Assembly: GCF_009910365.1 (NCBI RefSeq)
Contig: NZ_CP036423.1
Span: 2,170,001 to 2,234,000 of the forward strand
Direction: 5' to 3'
DNA from: Aequoribacter fuscus
GTDB taxonomy: Bacteria > Pseudomonadota > Gammaproteobacteria > Pseudomonadales > Halieaceae
DNA: 64,000 nucleotides
Shown: positions 1 to 8,524 of the stretch, piece after piece
Position numbering within the stretch: position 1 is the stretch's first letter
Layout: every line of letters starts with the position of its first letter
The notes under the pieces: model-generated
Databases searched by the model: none
What the model was told of the DNA's origin: nothing
What the model saw: the letters and a program-made list of their open reading frames with translations, nothing else
Program-made: the position numbers and the translations under genes

Positions 1-119
1 AAGCCCGCAAAATACAATACCCCAAGGGCGCCCGCGAAGACTTTAACGGCCGACACACGCGTGGCTACAAGTGCCGCGATTAGGCCCACAATGACTACGA
101 CTACAAAATAGGCACTCAC
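1..119 (-). CDS. N-terminal fragment of a membrane protein (truncated by window edge)
   Basis: Reading on the minus strand from a GTG at 119, 39 codons stay open to the window edge. They give a very hydrophobic start (SAYFVVVVIVGLIAALVATR) followed by a short basic stretch and a second hydrophobic stretch. A GGGGG-type ribosome binding site lies about 8 bases upstream of the GTG. The pattern resembles the first membrane helix of polytopic permeases such as SLC13-type transporters, but too little is visible to name a family. It diverges from the TetR gene across a 181-base spacer that probably holds both promoters. Confidence 0.5.
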   Translation of the reverse strand, partial: MSAYFVVVVIVGLIAALVATRVSAVKVFAGALGVLYFAG

Positions 120-300
120 ACAGCCGCCCCCTGAGGATTACGAGACTATGGTAAACAACTTAGGTAGCTAGAGCCAGCGCCTATTGGTAAGCATAATGTG
201 GATGTAAAAGTCTAAAAACGCTAATTGTTAAACGAAATTTGTTTTCTGATTCAGCAGTTTATGCGTTAGACTATTACTATGTGCTTAGCAAACAACCACA

Positions 301-933
301 ATGGAAAAAAATAATCGTTCACTCGCGACGCGACGCGCCCTCACCAAAGCCGCTCTGCATTTGTTTGCAGACAAGCCCTACGCAGAGGTGAGTCTGCTGG
401 AAATTACCGAGCGGGCGGGCCAGAAAAATCGCAACGCACTGCAGTACCATTTTGGCTCCAAACGCGCTCTGTTCGAGCAAATTCTGTTAGCGCATGCAGA
501 TGAAATCGACGCTCTGCGGCAGCAGCTCATTGACGCCCTACCGAAACAAGACTCAGTCAGTGTCGAGGTCGCTATCGATATTTACCTCGAACCGTTTCTG
601 CAGTACACCCGGCGCAGCGAAAATGGCCGCCTGTACGCCAAGTTCCTAGCACATTTCTTGCGCACCCCAGAACGCGTTGAAAAGGTGCTTAACCCCGACA
701 TTCCGATGAGCACGCCACCATCGTCTCTGGCTGAGGTGCTGGTCAGTATTAGCCCTACCCTTACACCAGAAGAGCGCGACCAGCTGCTTTTCGTGTCAAA
801 CGCCATGATGATTTACTCGGTAGATAATTTGGTACGTGCCGAGGAGCAGAATATTTTGACGCTGGATAGCCCGATTGGGCGCCATATTTTGCGGACTTTA
901 CACACATCACTTGTCGCCTTGTGGACCCTATAA
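301..933 (+). CDS. TetR family transcriptional regulator
   Basis: A 210-residue protein with an N-terminal helix-turn-helix domain (about residues 8-55) in the TetR arrangement: a first helix with TRRALTKAALHLFA, a recognition region ending in ALQYHFGSKRALFEQIL, then a long helical ligand-binding half with no recognisable signature. An in-frame TAG at 286 and no other start codon fix the ATG at 301; there is no good Shine-Dalgarno sequence. The flavin monooxygenase gene follows on the same strand after 62 bases, so the regulator may control it and the divergent gene upstream. The effector is unknown. Confidence 0.85.
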   Translation: MEKNNRSLATRRALTKAALHLFADKPYAEVSLLEITERAGQKNRNALQYHFGSKRALFEQILLAHADEIDALRQQLIDALPKQDSVSVEVAIDIYLEPFLQYTRRSENGRLYAKFLAHFLRTPERVEKVLNPDIPMSTPPSSLAEVLVSISPTLTPEERDQLLFVSNAMMIYSVDNLVRAEEQNILTLDSPIGRHILRTLHTSLVALWTL

Positions 934-995
934 AACAGTTGCTTATTCGCCACTAGCGTTTAGACTTCGGGCAGACCCTAATTACGCGAGGCCTC

Positions 996-2456
996 ATGTC
1001 CGTCACGAATAATACCCCGGCACAGCTTGATGTCTTAATTGTCGGCGCCGGCCTTTCTGGTATCAGCGCCGCCGTTCATTTACAACGAGAGCATCCGAAC
1101 TACACATTTCACATCACAGAAAGTCGAGCGAGCATAGGTGGAACATGGGATCTGTTTAAGTATCCGGGCATTCGCTCCGATTCTGATATGCATACCCTAG
1201 GCTTCGACTTTAAGCCCTGGATCGCAAAAAAATCGATAGCAGATGGCCCATCAATCAAGGCCTACATTGAAGAGACGGTGCAAGAGTATGGCCTTAGCTC
1301 CAAGATTACCTTGAATCAAAAAGTCATTTCAGCAGCGTGGGACAGCGCAAGCGCGCTGTGGAGCGTGCAACTGCAGACTGGTGATCACACACAAGAAATC
1401 CAGTGCCGCTTCTTGCAACTCTGCTGCGGGTACTACAACTACGACAGCGCCTACAAACCAGAATACCCTGGGGAAGATCGCTTTCACGGTCCCGTCATTC
1501 ACCCTCAGTTTTGGGACCCCGAGTTCGACTACGCAGACAAGCGGATCGTTGTGATCGGCAGTGGCGCAACCGCGGTCACGTTGGTACCGTCGCTCGCCAC
1601 GAAGGCGGGAAAGGTCACCATGTTACAGCGCTCGCCTACCTACATGGTATCGCGCCCATCACAAGACGGCATTGCAAATGCGCTACGCTCGTTCCTGCCC
1701 AACAGCTGGGCCTACAACTTAACGCGCATTAAAAACATTGGCTTACAGCAGTTCATCTATCAACGCTGCCGCAAATTTCCCGAACAAGCCAAGCACAGAA
1801 TCATAGACATGCTGCGTCCATTGCTCCCGGCCGGCTTCGACGTCGACAAACACTTTACGCCTTCGTACACACCATGGGAACAGCGTTTGTGCTTAGTCCC
1901 AGATGCCGATATGTTTGATGCGATTAAGTCCGGTAAAGCCGATATCGTTACCGACACTATCGCTCACTTTGACGAGTCAGGCATTTCACTAAGTTCGGGT
2001 ACCCACTTAGAGGCAGACGTCATCGTATCGGCTACCGGCTTAGAGTTACTGTTCTTAGGTGGCATTGAAATCAGCGTCGATGGCATCGCGCTAGATGCTC
2101 CGAACCGCTTTGTCTATAAGGGCTGCATGTTGTCCGGTGTACCAAACATGACGTATGCCATGGGGTACACCAATGCCAGCTGGACGCTCAAGTGTGATCT
2201 CACGCATCGCTACTTTAATCGTTTAGTGACCTACATGGACGCACAAGGGTTTAGATACTTCATACCCCAAGAGCCTGTCAATAAAGACAATACCGAAGGC
2301 TTCCTTGACCTGAATTCGGGCTACATCAAACGCCACGAACACGAACTACCCAAACAGGCTTCTGAGTCGCCTTGGAAACTGCACCAAAACTACTTTAAAG
2401 ATTGGTGGATGTTTAAACGCGATCCGCGCAAAGAGCGGGGCTTAACTTTCGAGTGA
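996..2456 (+). CDS. flavin-containing monooxygenase, Baeyer-Villiger type
   Basis: A 486-residue FAD/NADPH-dependent monooxygenase. An N-terminal Rossmann motif GAGLSG (about residues 17-22) binds FAD, a second GSGATA motif (about 188) binds NADPH, and between them FHGPVIHPQFWD (about 163-174) fits the Baeyer-Villiger fingerprint FxGxxxHxxxW. Such enzymes insert oxygen next to a ketone or oxidise heteroatoms; the substrate here cannot be read from sequence. GAGG five bases before the ATG supports the start. It lies just downstream of the TetR gene and is probably co-transcribed with it. It converges on recX. Confidence 0.86.
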   Translation: MSVTNNTPAQLDVLIVGAGLSGISAAVHLQREHPNYTFHITESRASIGGTWDLFKYPGIRSDSDMHTLGFDFKPWIAKKSIADGPSIKAYIEETVQEYGLSSKITLNQKVISAAWDSASALWSVQLQTGDHTQEIQCRFLQLCCGYYNYDSAYKPEYPGEDRFHGPVIHPQFWDPEFDYADKRIVVIGSGATAVTLVPSLATKAGKVTMLQRSPTYMVSRPSQDGIANALRSFLPNSWAYNLTRIKNIGLQQFIYQRCRKFPEQAKHRIIDMLRPLLPAGFDVDKHFTPSYTPWEQRLCLVPDADMFDAIKSGKADIVTDTIAHFDESGISLSSGTHLEADVIVSATGLELLFLGGIEISVDGIALDAPNRFVYKGCMLSGVPNMTYAMGYTNASWTLKCDLTHRYFNRLVTYMDAQGFRYFIPQEPVNKDNTEGFLDLNSGYIKRHEHELPKQASESPWKLHQNYFKDWWMFKRDPRKERGLTFE

Positions 2457-2468
2457 GCTTAACGCCAC

Positions 2469-2963
2469 TTAGTCGTTGTAGCCGTCATCGGCTGCAACGA
2501 CGGCCGATATGACACTGGTCGGGTAGCCTCTGTAGCTCAAAAACCGCATGCGTTTTTGTAGCTCTTTCCGTCTGCCCGCGTAATCAAGTGAGGCATCAAT
2601 CGGCTTTGCGAACTTCTTGTTGAGCGTTTCTTGAGCACAGTCAAACCAATCAGGTGCCAAGGCCTCAAGGGCATCACTGAGCTGTTCTTTCGTGATGCCT
2701 TTTTCACGGGCCAACTGCTGCAAGGTGTTGGGACCGTATCCCTTGTTAATACGATGCCGACACAAACCCTCAGCAAACCGCTCGTCAGACTGCAGACCTT
2801 CGTCTGCCAAAGCCACTAGCGCTTCTTCTATGTCGACTTCGGCTTGCGCACCTAGGCGTCTCAGAGCCTTGGTGCGCAACTCGTGCTGGCTGTGCTCGCG
2901 CCGTGCTAAATAGTCCATTAAGACAGCGCGAGCCGACAGTTTAGTTGTAGACCCGTCTTGCAT
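2469..2963 (-). CDS. recX: regulatory protein RecX
   Basis: A 164-residue helical protein matching RecX, which binds RecA filaments and limits their ATPase and strand-exchange activity. It shows the repeated three-helix pattern of the family: LARREHSQHELRTKAL near the N-terminus, DERFAEGLCRHRINKGYGP in the middle, and a C-terminal KRMRFLSYRGYP. The start lies 12 bases after the recA stop, so the two genes form one transcript and RecX will be induced with RecA. No strong ribosome binding site precedes the ATG, which suggests translation coupled to recA and a lower yield. Confidence 0.93.
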   Translation of the reverse strand: MQDGSTTKLSARAVLMDYLARREHSQHELRTKALRRLGAQAEVDIEEALVALADEGLQSDERFAEGLCRHRINKGYGPNTLQQLAREKGITKEQLSDALEALAPDWFDCAQETLNKKFAKPIDASLDYAGRRKELQKRMRFLSYRGYPTSVISAVVAADDGYND

Positions 2964-2975
2964 GGTTAAGCGATA

Positions 2976-4019
2976 TTACTCACCAGCGTCCTGAGTCTCT
3001 GCCACCGGCGCCTCTGCAGGCTTTGCAGTCGTCAGCGTTTGGGCACGAATGGCTGCTTCGATCTCGTCAGCAATGTCTTTATTGTCGCTTAGAAACTTCG
3101 CGGCGTTGGCCTTACCTTGCCCAATTTTGTCGCCTTTGTAGGCATACCAAGCGCCCGATTTATCGATCAGTCCGAGCTTGACACCCCAGTCGATCAGCTC
3201 ACCGTTGTGGTAAATGCCGGATCCGTACATGATCTGAAACTCGGCCTGTTTGAAGGGTGGAGACACCTTGTTCTTAACCACCTTAACTCGAGTTTCGTTA
3301 CCCACAATTTCGTCGCCCTCTTTTACCGCGCCAATACGGCGGATATCGAGACGAACCGATGAGTAAAACTTAAGGGCGTTACCACCCGTAGTGGTTTCTG
3401 GGCTACCAAACATCACGCCGATCTTCATGCGAATTTGGTTAATAAAAATCACCAAACAATTGGTTTGCTTGATCGAGCCCGTTAACTTGCGCATCGCCTG
3501 ACTTAATAGACGCGCCTGCAAACCAACGTGGGAATCACCCATGTCACCTTCAATTTCGGCCTTGGGGGTCAAGGCAGCCACTGAATCGACGACTAATACA
3601 TCAACTGCGCCAGAACGCACCAGCATTTCGGTGACTTCAAGGGCTTGCTCTCCGGTGTCGGGCTGCGACAAGATCAGGTCATCAACTTGAACGCCCAGGC
3701 GCTCGGCATATATAGGATCTAACGCGTGTTCGGCATCAATAAACGCCGCTGTACCACCCAATTTCTGGGCCTCTGCGATCACTTGCAGCGTGAGTGTCGT
3801 TTTACCGGAGGACTCAGGTCCATAAATTTCGCAAATACGCCCCTTAGGCAAGCCACCAATACCCAAAGCAATATCCAATCCAAGTGAACCGGTGGAAATT
3901 GATGGGATGGCGACACGTTCGCTGTCACCCATGCGCATTACGGTGCCTTTACCAAACTGACGCTCGATTTGTGCTAATGCCGCCTCTAATGCTTTTTGCT
4001 TATTTGGATCCATAGCCAT
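2976..4019 (-). CDS. recA: recombinase RecA
   Basis: A 347-residue DNA recombinase and LexA co-protease. The N-terminus [20 protein letters not shown], Walker A GPESSGKT (residues 67-74), the L1/L2 region and the C-terminal domain all match RecA. The C-terminal tail is acidic and Ala/Pro-rich, ending DAGE. Two start codons are possible, Met1 and Met3; AGGA five bases before the first and the family N-terminus favour 4019. A LexA box lies about 50 bases upstream, so SOS control is expected. The common upstream neighbour cinA is absent; a divergent msbA takes its place. Confidence 0.98.
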   Translation of the reverse strand: MAMDPNKQKALEAALAQIERQFGKGTVMRMGDSERVAIPSISTGSLGLDIALGIGGLPKGRICEIYGPESSGKTTLTLQVIAEAQKLGGTAAFIDAEHALDPIYAERLGVQVDDLILSQPDTGEQALEVTEMLVRSGAVDVLVVDSVAALTPKAEIEGDMGDSHVGLQARLLSQAMRKLTGSIKQTNCLVIFINQIRMKIGVMFGSPETTTGGNALKFYSSVRLDIRRIGAVKEGDEIVGNETRVKVVKNKVSPPFKQAEFQIMYGSGIYHNGELIDWGVKLGLIDKSGAWYAYKGDKIGQGKANAAKFLSDNKDIADEIEAAIRAQTLTTAKPAEAPVAETQDAGE

Positions 4020-4067
4020 ACATCCTTGAATAATGAATTAAACGAACCTTACCACGCCTAGATACTA

Positions 4068-4083
4068 CTGTACATATCCTCAG
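4068..4083 (-). promoter_or_regulatory. LexA (SOS) box upstream of recA
   Basis: On the minus strand the site reads CTGAGGATATGTACAG. This is the CTG-N10-CAG form of the gammaproteobacterial LexA operator and matches 12 of 16 positions of the E. coli consensus. It lies 49 bases upstream of the recA start codon, where a repressor would cover the promoter, and a TTGAAA hexamer lies just upstream. It could also affect the divergent msbA promoter. Confidence 0.8.
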
Positions 4084-4234
4084 TGTTCTAAATTTCTTTT
4101 TCAACGTCAGGGGCGACCAGAAATCATCGCGGCTGCACATAACTCGTCCACAGCGCCCACGAAACCGATGGGGTGCCAAAGCGGCTCGCATGACATACAA
4201 TACGACCACGATAATTTCTCCAAAGGTTAGGTCA

Positions 4235-6034
4235 ATGCGCGACCCCGCGGCCAACAACACTGGCTGGCAAACCTACAAGCGCCTGTTGAGCTATGTAAAG
4301 CACTTTTGGCCAGCCCTGATTCTGGCGATTTGCGGCTTTATTCTTTACGCACTCACGCAGTCTGCATTTGCGAGCTTAATGCAATACGTACCCAGTGCCT
4401 TTGAGCCCGAGGCTTCCACCAAGGAGTTAAGCGGCTGGGAACAACAGCTGGGCTTGGCCACCCGAGAAGGTATACGCTTGTTTTTACCCATTGCGATCAT
4501 CTCGGTCGTGTCAGTCAGGGGTATTGGGAGTTATTTGGGTGGCTATTACATTAGCTTTGTCGCACGCAATGTCGTCAATCGTATTCGCCGCGATGTCTTC
4601 GAGCACTTAACGGCTTTGCCCTCAGGTTTTTTTGGCCGCAACAACTCTGGGCAGCTCATCTCGACGCTGACATTTAATGTCGAGCAAGTCGCAGCGGCAT
4701 CCTCCAACGCAATCAAAACATTGATACGCGAGGGGCTCACCGTAATAGCCCTACTGGCTTACTTGCTGTACTTGGATTGGAAGCTGTCGCTCTTGTTTTT
4801 TCTTGCGGCACCCCTCATTGGACTGATTATTCGGATTGCGAGCAGCCGGTTTAAACGGTACAGCAAGCGTATACAGCAATCGATGGGCGGCGTCACTCAT
4901 GTCGCCTCAGAGGCAATACGCGGACAAGCCATCGTTCGGGCTTTCGGGGGTGAAGCCTACGAAAACCAGCGCTTTGAAGAACGCTGCCGTGCCAGCCTAA
5001 AGAACGAATTAAAGCTCGCCCGCGTGAATGAAATAAGCACACCGATTATTCAGATCCTAACCTTCAGTGCAATCGCCTTGCTGTTTTGGTTTGGCTTGGA
5101 TCCGACGCTGTTTGGTGACCTCAATGCTGGTGAATTTTTAGCCTACATCACCGCCGCCAGTTTAGTGGCCAAACCCTTGCGGCAACTGACCAACGTGAAT
5201 GCGTCGATTCAGAGGGGCATTGCCGCGGCAGAAAGCATTTTCGAGATTCTAGACCAATCGTTGGAGCACGATGAGTCGGGGCGTCCCTTGACGCGTTTTA
5301 CCGGTGGTTTACGCCTTAACAACTTATCGTATCAGTACCCAAGCGCCGACCGCCAAGCGTTGAATGGTGTCAGCTTCGATGCAGCACCGGGGCAATTGAT
5401 CGCTCTCGTGGGTCGAAGCGGCGCGGGCAAAACCACACTCATCGATATTATCGCGGGCTTTATACCAGCCCCCAGCAACTCGGTATGGTTCGACGATAAC
5501 GACGCCTCCGAGCTCACCCAGCAATCGATTCGCCGCCATGTGGCAATTGTGACCCAAGACACAGTGCTATTTGAAGACACGATCCGCGCCAACATCGCCT
5601 ATGGCGAGCTCGCAAACGCATGCGAACAAGACATCATCTCCGCCGCTAAAAGTGCGCATGCGTGGGAATTTATCCAAGCTCTGCCGGATGGCTTAGATAC
5701 CCAAGTAGGCGAGGGTGGCGCCTCACTGTCTGGTGGGCAAAAACAGCGCATTGCTCTCGCGCGAGCCTTTTTAAAAAATGCGCCGCTGCTCATTCTCGAT
5801 GAAGCCACATCGGCGCTGGACAATGAATCGGAACGTGCGATCAACGCCGCTATGCCTACCATCACTCAGAATCGCACGACCCTCGTGATCGCGCATCGTT
5901 TGGTGACCGTCGAACGAGCCGACCTAATCATCGTTATGGACCAAGGGGCAGTGGTCGAGCAAGGAACTCATCTGGAGCTCTTAGCCAAAGACGGCTTGTA
6001 TGCACATCTACACCGCTCTCAGTTTGATGACTAA
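4235..6034 (+). CDS. msbA: lipid A export ABC transporter MsbA
   Basis: A 599-residue half-transporter that flips lipid A-core across the inner membrane using ATP. It has an N-terminal six-helix export domain (about residues 25-325) and a C-terminal nucleotide-binding domain with Walker A GRSGAGKTT (393-401), the signature LSGGQKQRIALARAF near 499 and Walker B LLILDEATSALD. The ATG at 4235 is preferred over one 45 bases upstream because AAAGG and TTAGG lie just before it and MRDPAANNTGWQTYKRL matches the usual MsbA beginning. The next gene overlaps its stop codon, which implies coupled expression. Confidence 0.9.
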   Translation: MRDPAANNTGWQTYKRLLSYVKHFWPALILAICGFILYALTQSAFASLMQYVPSAFEPEASTKELSGWEQQLGLATREGIRLFLPIAIISVVSVRGIGSYLGGYYISFVARNVVNRIRRDVFEHLTALPSGFFGRNNSGQLISTLTFNVEQVAAASSNAIKTLIREGLTVIALLAYLLYLDWKLSLLFFLAAPLIGLIIRIASSRFKRYSKRIQQSMGGVTHVASEAIRGQAIVRAFGGEAYENQRFEERCRASLKNELKLARVNEISTPIIQILTFSAIALLFWFGLDPTLFGDLNAGEFLAYITAASLVAKPLRQLTNVNASIQRGIAAAESIFEILDQSLEHDESGRPLTRFTGGLRLNNLSYQYPSADRQALNGVSFDAAPGQLIALVGRSGAGKTTLIDIIAGFIPAPSNSVWFDDNDASELTQQSIRRHVAIVTQDTVLFEDTIRANIAYGELANACEQDIISAAKSAHAWEFIQALPDGLDTQVGEGGASLSGGQKQRIALARAFLKNAPLLILDEATSALDNESERAINAAMPTITQNRTTLVIAHRLVTVERADLIIVMDQGAVVEQGTHLELLAKDGLYAHLHRSQFDD

Positions 6035-6935
6035 CTTCACGAAACATTGGCTGTATTTACATGATGGCAAACCGGGGCACTTGAGTCAGCTGCGCGGGTT
6101 GAGTGAGGCTGTGGCCGCCAAGAGGCCTACTGACACGAGCTCCTGGCTCGATGTAACGACCCTTTCACTCCCCGAAAAACTCGTCGCACGAGGCGACAGC
6201 TTCAGATCACTCCAAACCGCGGATGTTATTGTTGCCGCAGGCCACAGCACCCATTGGCTTGCGCTGTGTCTCGGCAAACGATTGCGAGCTCATACAGCGG
6301 TGGTCATGCGGCCATCGTGGCCCCTTACTGGGTTTGACTCAATCATTATGCCAAAGCATGATGCGCTGAATACCGCAGTTGGCGCCAGGGTCCACCTCAC
6401 CGAAGGTGCCATAAACGCCCTAGGTCAACAAAATCACCAACCCAGCAACAAAGGATTAGTGCTTTTGGGTGGTCAGTCTAAGCACTTTGAGTGGCCGAGC
6501 GCGCAGGTCACCCGACAAGTTTGCGCCATCGTGAACTCAGAACCCGAGCTGGACTGGACCGTCGCCGATTCGCGTCGCAGCCCCGAGCGCCAACTTTCAG
6601 ACATATACACCGCGTGCCCAAACCTCACAATTCAACGCCATGACACCTGCCCCAGGGGATGGCTAGCAGAACACATGCGCGAAGCAAACAGCGTGTGGGT
6701 TACTCCCGACAGTGTATCAATGGTTTACGAAGCTCTAAGCTGTGGGGCCGATGTCGGCTTAATCGAATTGCCACCTAAAGCTAAAAACAGAATCAACCGT
6801 AGCATGCAGGCGATGATCGTCGAGGGCAAAGTAAGCTCAGTAACTCAGGCTTGTACCGTGACTCTTGCGACCGATCCGCTACCCAGATTAAACGAGGCGG
6901 AAACTGCAGCGACGTGGCTTCTGTCACGTGTGTAG
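6027..6935 (+). CDS. ELM1-family protein, first copy (putative GT-B-like enzyme)
   Basis: A 302-residue protein of the family named after plant mitochondrial fission factor ELM1; the bacterial members have no proven reaction. Diagnostic elements are DGKPGHLSQLRGL near the N-terminus and a C-terminal segment VWVTPDSVSMVYEALSCGA, resembling the nucleotide-sugar site of GT-B glycosyltransferases. The ATG at 6027 overlaps the last codons of msbA, so the two are translationally coupled; an earlier ATG at 6000 is less likely. Its position after msbA and before two sulfotransferases suggests a role in envelope glycan synthesis. That function is inferred from context. Confidence 0.75.
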   Translation: MTNFTKHWLYLHDGKPGHLSQLRGLSEAVAAKRPTDTSSWLDVTTLSLPEKLVARGDSFRSLQTADVIVAAGHSTHWLALCLGKRLRAHTAVVMRPSWPLTGFDSIIMPKHDALNTAVGARVHLTEGAINALGQQNHQPSNKGLVLLGGQSKHFEWPSAQVTRQVCAIVNSEPELDWTVADSRRSPERQLSDIYTACPNLTIQRHDTCPRGWLAEHMREANSVWVTPDSVSMVYEALSCGADVGLIELPPKAKNRINRSMQAMIVEGKVSSVTQACTVTLATDPLPRLNEAETAATWLLSRV

Positions 6936-6961
6936 AAACGCGCCTAAACTCGAATATCTTG

Positions 6962-6973
6962 GCACGGCCGTGC
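6962..6973. promoter_or_regulatory. perfect 12-base palindrome upstream of the first sulfotransferase
   Basis: GCACGGCCGTGC is a perfect 12-base palindrome in the 71-base gap between the first ELM1 gene and the presumed GTG start of the sulfotransferase. It could be an operator or simply a chance G+C-rich dyad. No poly-T run follows, so it is not a classical terminator. Confidence 0.25.
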
Positions 6974-7006
6974 TATTCTTGCGCAACCTTAACTGCAGAA
7001 ACAGCC

Positions 7007-7795
7007 GTGTATAAACAAATTCACATTGTCGGATGCTCGCCGCGCAGTGGCACAACCTTACTGTACGAGATGATGAGTGCCTGTTGCCATTTTGACAAAC
7101 TGTACGGCCATGAGACACGCTTCAATCGGACACAAGCCAGCGACGGGCAAACTCTTCTGACGAAACGCCCCAAAGACACTCAATTTATGCCAAGAGTGTT
7201 GGCCAGTGTTCCGGAGTTTTGGGTGATTTATTGCCTGCGCGACCCGCGCGATGTCGTGGTGAGCAAACATAGAATTGCAGGAGACAAATACTACTCAAAC
7301 CTACGTCTGTGGCGAGAGCAGCATGGCTTTGCGCAACGAATGCAAACACACGAGCGCTGCATTACCGTGCGCTACGAGGATCTCGTCAGAGATCCAGACG
7401 CCGTTCAAAGTATGTTGCAGAAACAAATTCCATGGTTGACCTGCACGCATCCGTTTTCGGAGTATCACCAGCACGCGAAGCTGTCCGCGCAATCCGAGCG
7501 AGCGATGCATGGATTGCGTTCGATAAACACCGACAGCATCGGACGATGGCGCGACAATCTGCCTCGCATTGTGAGCCAAATACAGCGCCACGGTGACATC
7601 AGCGCGCTGCTCATAGAATGTGGCTACGAAGCCGACACAAGCTGGATGAACGAATTAGAGGGCATCCAACCTGACCACAGTCCCAGCCGTTATCCTGATC
7701 GTAAGGGGCTGTGGAACCAGATCCGTCAAGGCGGCAACATCGCTCTAAAAGTAGCGGCTTACCGCTTTAATCGATGGCGCCGAGGCCAACTCTAG
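7007..7795 (+). CDS. sulfotransferase family protein
   Basis: About 262 residues, predicted to move sulfate from PAPS to a hydroxyl or amino group of an acceptor. The 5'-phosphosulfate loop is SPRSGTTLLYEMM near the N-terminus; the 3'-phosphate site is IYCLRDPRDVVVSKH around residue 75. The open frame reaches back to 6851 inside the ELM1 gene, but the P-loop strand begins only at VYKQIHIVGCS, so a GTG at 7007 is the likely start; its ribosome binding site is weak and the choice is uncertain. A second, unrelated-looking sulfotransferase follows 9 bases later. The acceptor is unknown. Confidence 0.78.
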   Translation: MYKQIHIVGCSPRSGTTLLYEMMSACCHFDKLYGHETRFNRTQASDGQTLLTKRPKDTQFMPRVLASVPEFWVIYCLRDPRDVVVSKHRIAGDKYYSNLRLWREQHGFAQRMQTHERCITVRYEDLVRDPDAVQSMLQKQIPWLTCTHPFSEYHQHAKLSAQSERAMHGLRSINTDSIGRWRDNLPRIVSQIQRHGDISALLIECGYEADTSWMNELEGIQPDHSPSRYPDRKGLWNQIRQGGNIALKVAAYRFNRWRRGQL

Positions 7796-7804
7796 GACGC
7801 ACCT

Positions 7805-8524
7805 ATGATCATTAGCCACAAATACCGTTTTATTTTTATCAAAACTCATAAAACTGCCGGGAGCTCGGTCGAAACCATGCTGTCCCAACTCTGCGCCCCC
7901 AATGACATTGTGTCGACTATGGACCCACCAGCGCAGGATCATGAGCCTCGCAATTGGATTGGCAATTCCCCCCTCGACAAGCTTTACGCCAAATACGAGC
8001 GCATGCGCAAACTCATTCACAAGGACAGCGTGTTTTTAAACAAACACTACTACCAACACATGGGCGGCGCTCGCATTAAACAACTGTGCGGCGACGAAAT
8101 TTGGAACTCGTATTACAAATTTTGTTTCGACCGCAATCCTTGGGACAAGGTCGTGTCATTCTACTGGTGGAAAATGCGTGGCAAAGCGGAGAAGACGCCG
8201 TTCAGCGAGTGGTTACGTATCAAAAAATTGCCGCTCGACCACCAGCTCTATTGCTTTGGCGATGAGGTCGCAGTGGACTTTGTGGGTTGTTATGAGACGC
8301 TGAGTCAAGATCTACAAAAGGTACTCGAGCACATTGGAATCGAAAACCCGCCCGAACTACCCCAAGTAAAAACGGGCATTCGTAAAGACAAAGCGCATTT
8401 CTCTAGCGCCTACGATGAAGCCGACCGAGAATTTGTCGCCCAGTTGTTCGCCAGAGAAATCGAGCTATTGGGCTACGATTTTGAAGGTAAAAGCCAACCA
8501 ACAGCCTGGATCAAAGAACCTTAA
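7805..8524 (+). CDS. sulfotransferase, Sulfotransfer_2-like family
   Basis: A 239-residue protein beginning with the PAPS-binding strand-loop HKYRFIFIKTHKTAGSSVE, as in carbohydrate sulfotransferases of the heparan/chondroitin type, with a second conserved block FCFDRNPWDKVVSFYWWK (about residues 107-124) matching the 3'-phosphate region. It is not closely similar in motif style to the preceding sulfotransferase, so the pair probably modifies different positions or acceptors. AGGA 8 bases before the ATG and the 9-base spacing indicate one operon with it. Its last 14 bases overlap the end of the convergent second ELM1 gene. Confidence 0.82.
   Translation: MIISHKYRFIFIKTHKTAGSSVETMLSQLCAPNDIVSTMDPPAQDHEPRNWIGNSPLDKLYAKYERMRKLIHKDSVFLNKHYYQHMGGARIKQLCGDEIWNSYYKFCFDRNPWDKVVSFYWWKMRGKAEKTPFSEWLRIKKLPLDHQLYCFGDEVAVDFVGCYETLSQDLQKVLEHIGIENPPELPQVKTGIRKDKAHFSSAYDEADREFVAQLFAREIELLGYDFEGKSQPTAWIKEP

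Noticed and set aside
6958-6976. Sigma-54-like promoter TTGGCAC...TGCT before the sulfotransferase
   Set aside because: The distance between the GG and GC elements is nine bases rather than the required ten, and the -12 element is TGCT rather than TTGC.
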